NCBI GenBank assembly: GCA_036518955.1
Contig: DATDMG010000417.1
Coordinates: 1 to 29,717, forward strand
Origin: DATDMG01 sp036518955
Lineage (GTDB): Bacteria > Actinomycetota > Actinomycetes > Actinomycetales > Kineosporiaceae
Length of the DNA stretch: 29,717 nucleotides
Reading direction: 5' to 3'
A program made the translations under genes and the position numbers. Under the pieces are notes generated by a model. It was not told where the DNA came from, did no database searches, and was given only the letters and a program-made list of their open reading frames with translations. Positions 28,507-29,717 of the stretch are shown one piece after another (positions within the stretch are counted from its first letter, which is position 1; each line of letters opens with the position of its first letter).

Positions 28507-29717
28507 GTGGACGAGCGACTCACCGACCCGGTGATCCTCCGCCCGGAGCGCGGAGCGGCCCGCCACGACGCGCGGGCCGGTGTCTTCCGCCCGACGGGCG
28601 CCGGCGGCGACCCCGGCCCGCGACCCGGTGACCTTGCCCGGCACGCCGGCGACGACCCGGTCGCGCCGACCCCTCCGGCGCCGGACGCCGCCGGGTCCAG
28701 GTCACGCGTCCGCAGCCTGGCCGTCGTCCTGGTCGGGCTGGTCGGACTGCTGGCCGGCTGGCTGGTGTTCCAGCCGCACCGGGCCGCCTGGGTCGGGCAC
28801 AACGGGGACCACTTCTACTACGTCTCCACCGCGCTGCAGTACGCGGGCGTCGGCTACGAGCAGTCGCTGCAGCAGACCGCCGATCATTTCCGGTACGTGG
28901 ACGACGGGGTCAAGCTCGATTTCGGGTACCTCGACCCCGCGGTCGCGCCGCTCATCTACCCACGGGTCGTGCTGGGGCTGCTGGCGGTTCCGGCGATCCA
29001 TCTCTGGGGGATCGCCGGGGTCTGGTCCGCGGGCCTGGCCTGCGGGGCGATCGCCGTCCTGGTGCTGCTCGCGGTCGCCGGCCGGCAGGCGGGCGCGACG
29101 GCGGTGCTGGCCATCCCGGTGCTCATCGGCGTCACCCGCTACGCCCCCGAGTTCATGTTCGGGATCTACCAGGAGGCGCCGGTCATCGCGGCGACCGCGC
29201 TGCTGCTGGCCGCCTTCCCGCTCGGGACGGCGCGACGTACCTGGTGGCATGCGCTCGCTGCCGCCGCGCTGGTGCCGGTCGTGCTGCTCTCCCGCCAGGT
29301 GCCGCTGCTGCCGGTCGGCATGGTCGTGTTCGGCTGGCTCTGGGCGTGGGTGGGCAGCCGGCGGCTGCGCAATCCGTGGCTGCCGTTCGTGGTGACCGTG
29401 CTGCCGGTCACCGGGATCACGTACGCCGTCCTCGCCGCCTGGGCGCCGTACGACGCACTGCCCTTCCTCTTCGCCGCCACCGGCACGACGACGGTCGACG
29501 ACCTGCTGAACCGCGCCCCCGAGTTGTGGCGGACCTCCCTGCTGACGGACTGGAACGCCGTCCTCGCCGACGATCGGCCGTTGCTCGCGGTGACGGCGAT
29601 CGGGCTGGTCGGCCTGCTCCTGGCGATCCGTAACCCGATCGCGGGCGTGTTCCTGGGAAGCCTGCTGTCCGGGCTGGCCACCGAACTGCTGAATGGGCAG
29701 CCGAACGGTTTCCGGTA
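28507..29717 (+). CDS. Polytopic membrane protein, possibly GT-C-like (partial)
   Basis: The frame opens at GTG 28507 (VDERLTDPVILRPERGAARH) and is still open at the window end after 403 codons, so the C-terminus is missing. Residues 1-70 are a disordered, Pro/Gly/Asp-rich cytoplasmic head. From about residue 71 there are many hydrophobic segments (LAVVLVGLVGLLAGWLVF, VVLGLLAVPAIHLWG, ACGAIAVLVLLAVAG, ALLLAAFPLG, AALVPVVLLSRQVPLLPVGM, and more). After the first helix comes an extracellular loop with VGHNGDHFYYVSTALQYAG, where an Asp sits where GT-C glycosyltransferases place catalytic acids. That resemblance is only suggestive; a polyprenyl-phosphate-sugar glycosyltransferase or an unknown membrane protein are both possible. 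GGGAGGG lies two bases before the GTG, rather close; TAGGAT at 28454-28459 may be the -10 element. Confidence 0.65.
   Translation, partial: MDERLTDPVILRPERGAARHDARAGVFRPTGAGGDPGPRPGDLARHAGDDPVAPTPPAPDAAGSRSRVRSLAVVLVGLVGLLAGWLVFQPHRAAWVGHNGDHFYYVSTALQYAGVGYEQSLQQTADHFRYVDDGVKLDFGYLDPAVAPLIYPRVVLGLLAVPAIHLWGIAGVWSAGLACGAIAVLVLLAVAGRQAGATAVLAIPVLIGVTRYAPEFMFGIYQEAPVIAATALLLAAFPLGTARRTWWHALAAAALVPVVLLSRQVPLLPVGMVVFGWLWAWVGSRRLRNPWLPFVVTVLPVTGITYAVLAAWAPYDALPFLFAATGTTTVDDLLNRAPELWRTSLLTDWNAVLADDRPLLAVTAIGLVGLLLAIRNPIAGVFLGSLLSGLATELLNGQPNGFR

Overview
The window is a very GC-rich stretch (clearly above 70% GC, strong G/C bias at third codon positions, many GTG starts) from an actinobacterium. The backbone is a gene order well known in Streptomyces and relatives: purD; purS, purQ, purL; then an SCP2-like protein, a small membrane protein, purF, purM, DUF3073, leucine/valine dehydrogenase, a conserved hypothetical and bldC. 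The developmental regulator BldC and the DUF6230/DUF6114 pair point to a filamentous or morphologically complex actinomycete. I cannot fix the genus; Frankia/Geodermatophilus/Nakamurella-like lineages fit as well as Streptomyces relatives.

Region 1 (1-5509): the tail of an upstream gene, a class III aminotransferase with a striking palindrome upstream, a convergent FUSC-type membrane protein, a small SRPBCC protein, purD, and a convergent metallo-beta-lactamase-fold hydrolase. Region 2 (5602-10461): purS, then an acyl-CoA dehydrogenase sitting where purQ is expected, then purQ and purL coupled by a 4-base overlap. Region 3 (10486-18117): a block that separates purL from the purF part of the backbone. 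It holds an IspD-family cytidylyltransferase with altered motif residues, a four-cysteine secreted protein, a DUF6230 secreted protein, a DUF6114 membrane protein, a LacI-family regulator, and a divergent sugar ABC importer (lipoprotein, permease, single-domain ATPase) with two matching operator-like palindromes in the shared upstream region.

Region 4 (18202-24809): SCP2-like protein, small membrane protein, a cluster of GATC-containing 19-bp repeats, purF, purM, DUF3073, Leu/Val dehydrogenase, hypothetical, bldC. Many of these genes have a TANNNT-like -10 element 6-8 bases before the start codon, which predicts leaderless mRNAs. Region 5 (24810-29717): a 640-bp non-coding stretch after bldC with several hairpins and one strong terminator not attached to any gene, then a cNMP-binding/CBS/nucleotidyltransferase protein with a 27-nt in-frame duplication, an unrecognised 268-residue protein, and a polytopic membrane protein cut by the window end.

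The purine genes here cover steps 1 (PurF), 2 (PurD), 4 (PurS/Q/L) and 5 (PurM) of IMP synthesis. Most transcription units end in perfect GC-rich hairpins. I see no tRNA, rRNA, CRISPR array, insertion sequence or phage gene. The best candidates for something undescribed are the RNA downstream of bldC, the IspD-like enzyme, and the DUF6114/DUF6230/four-cysteine export locus.
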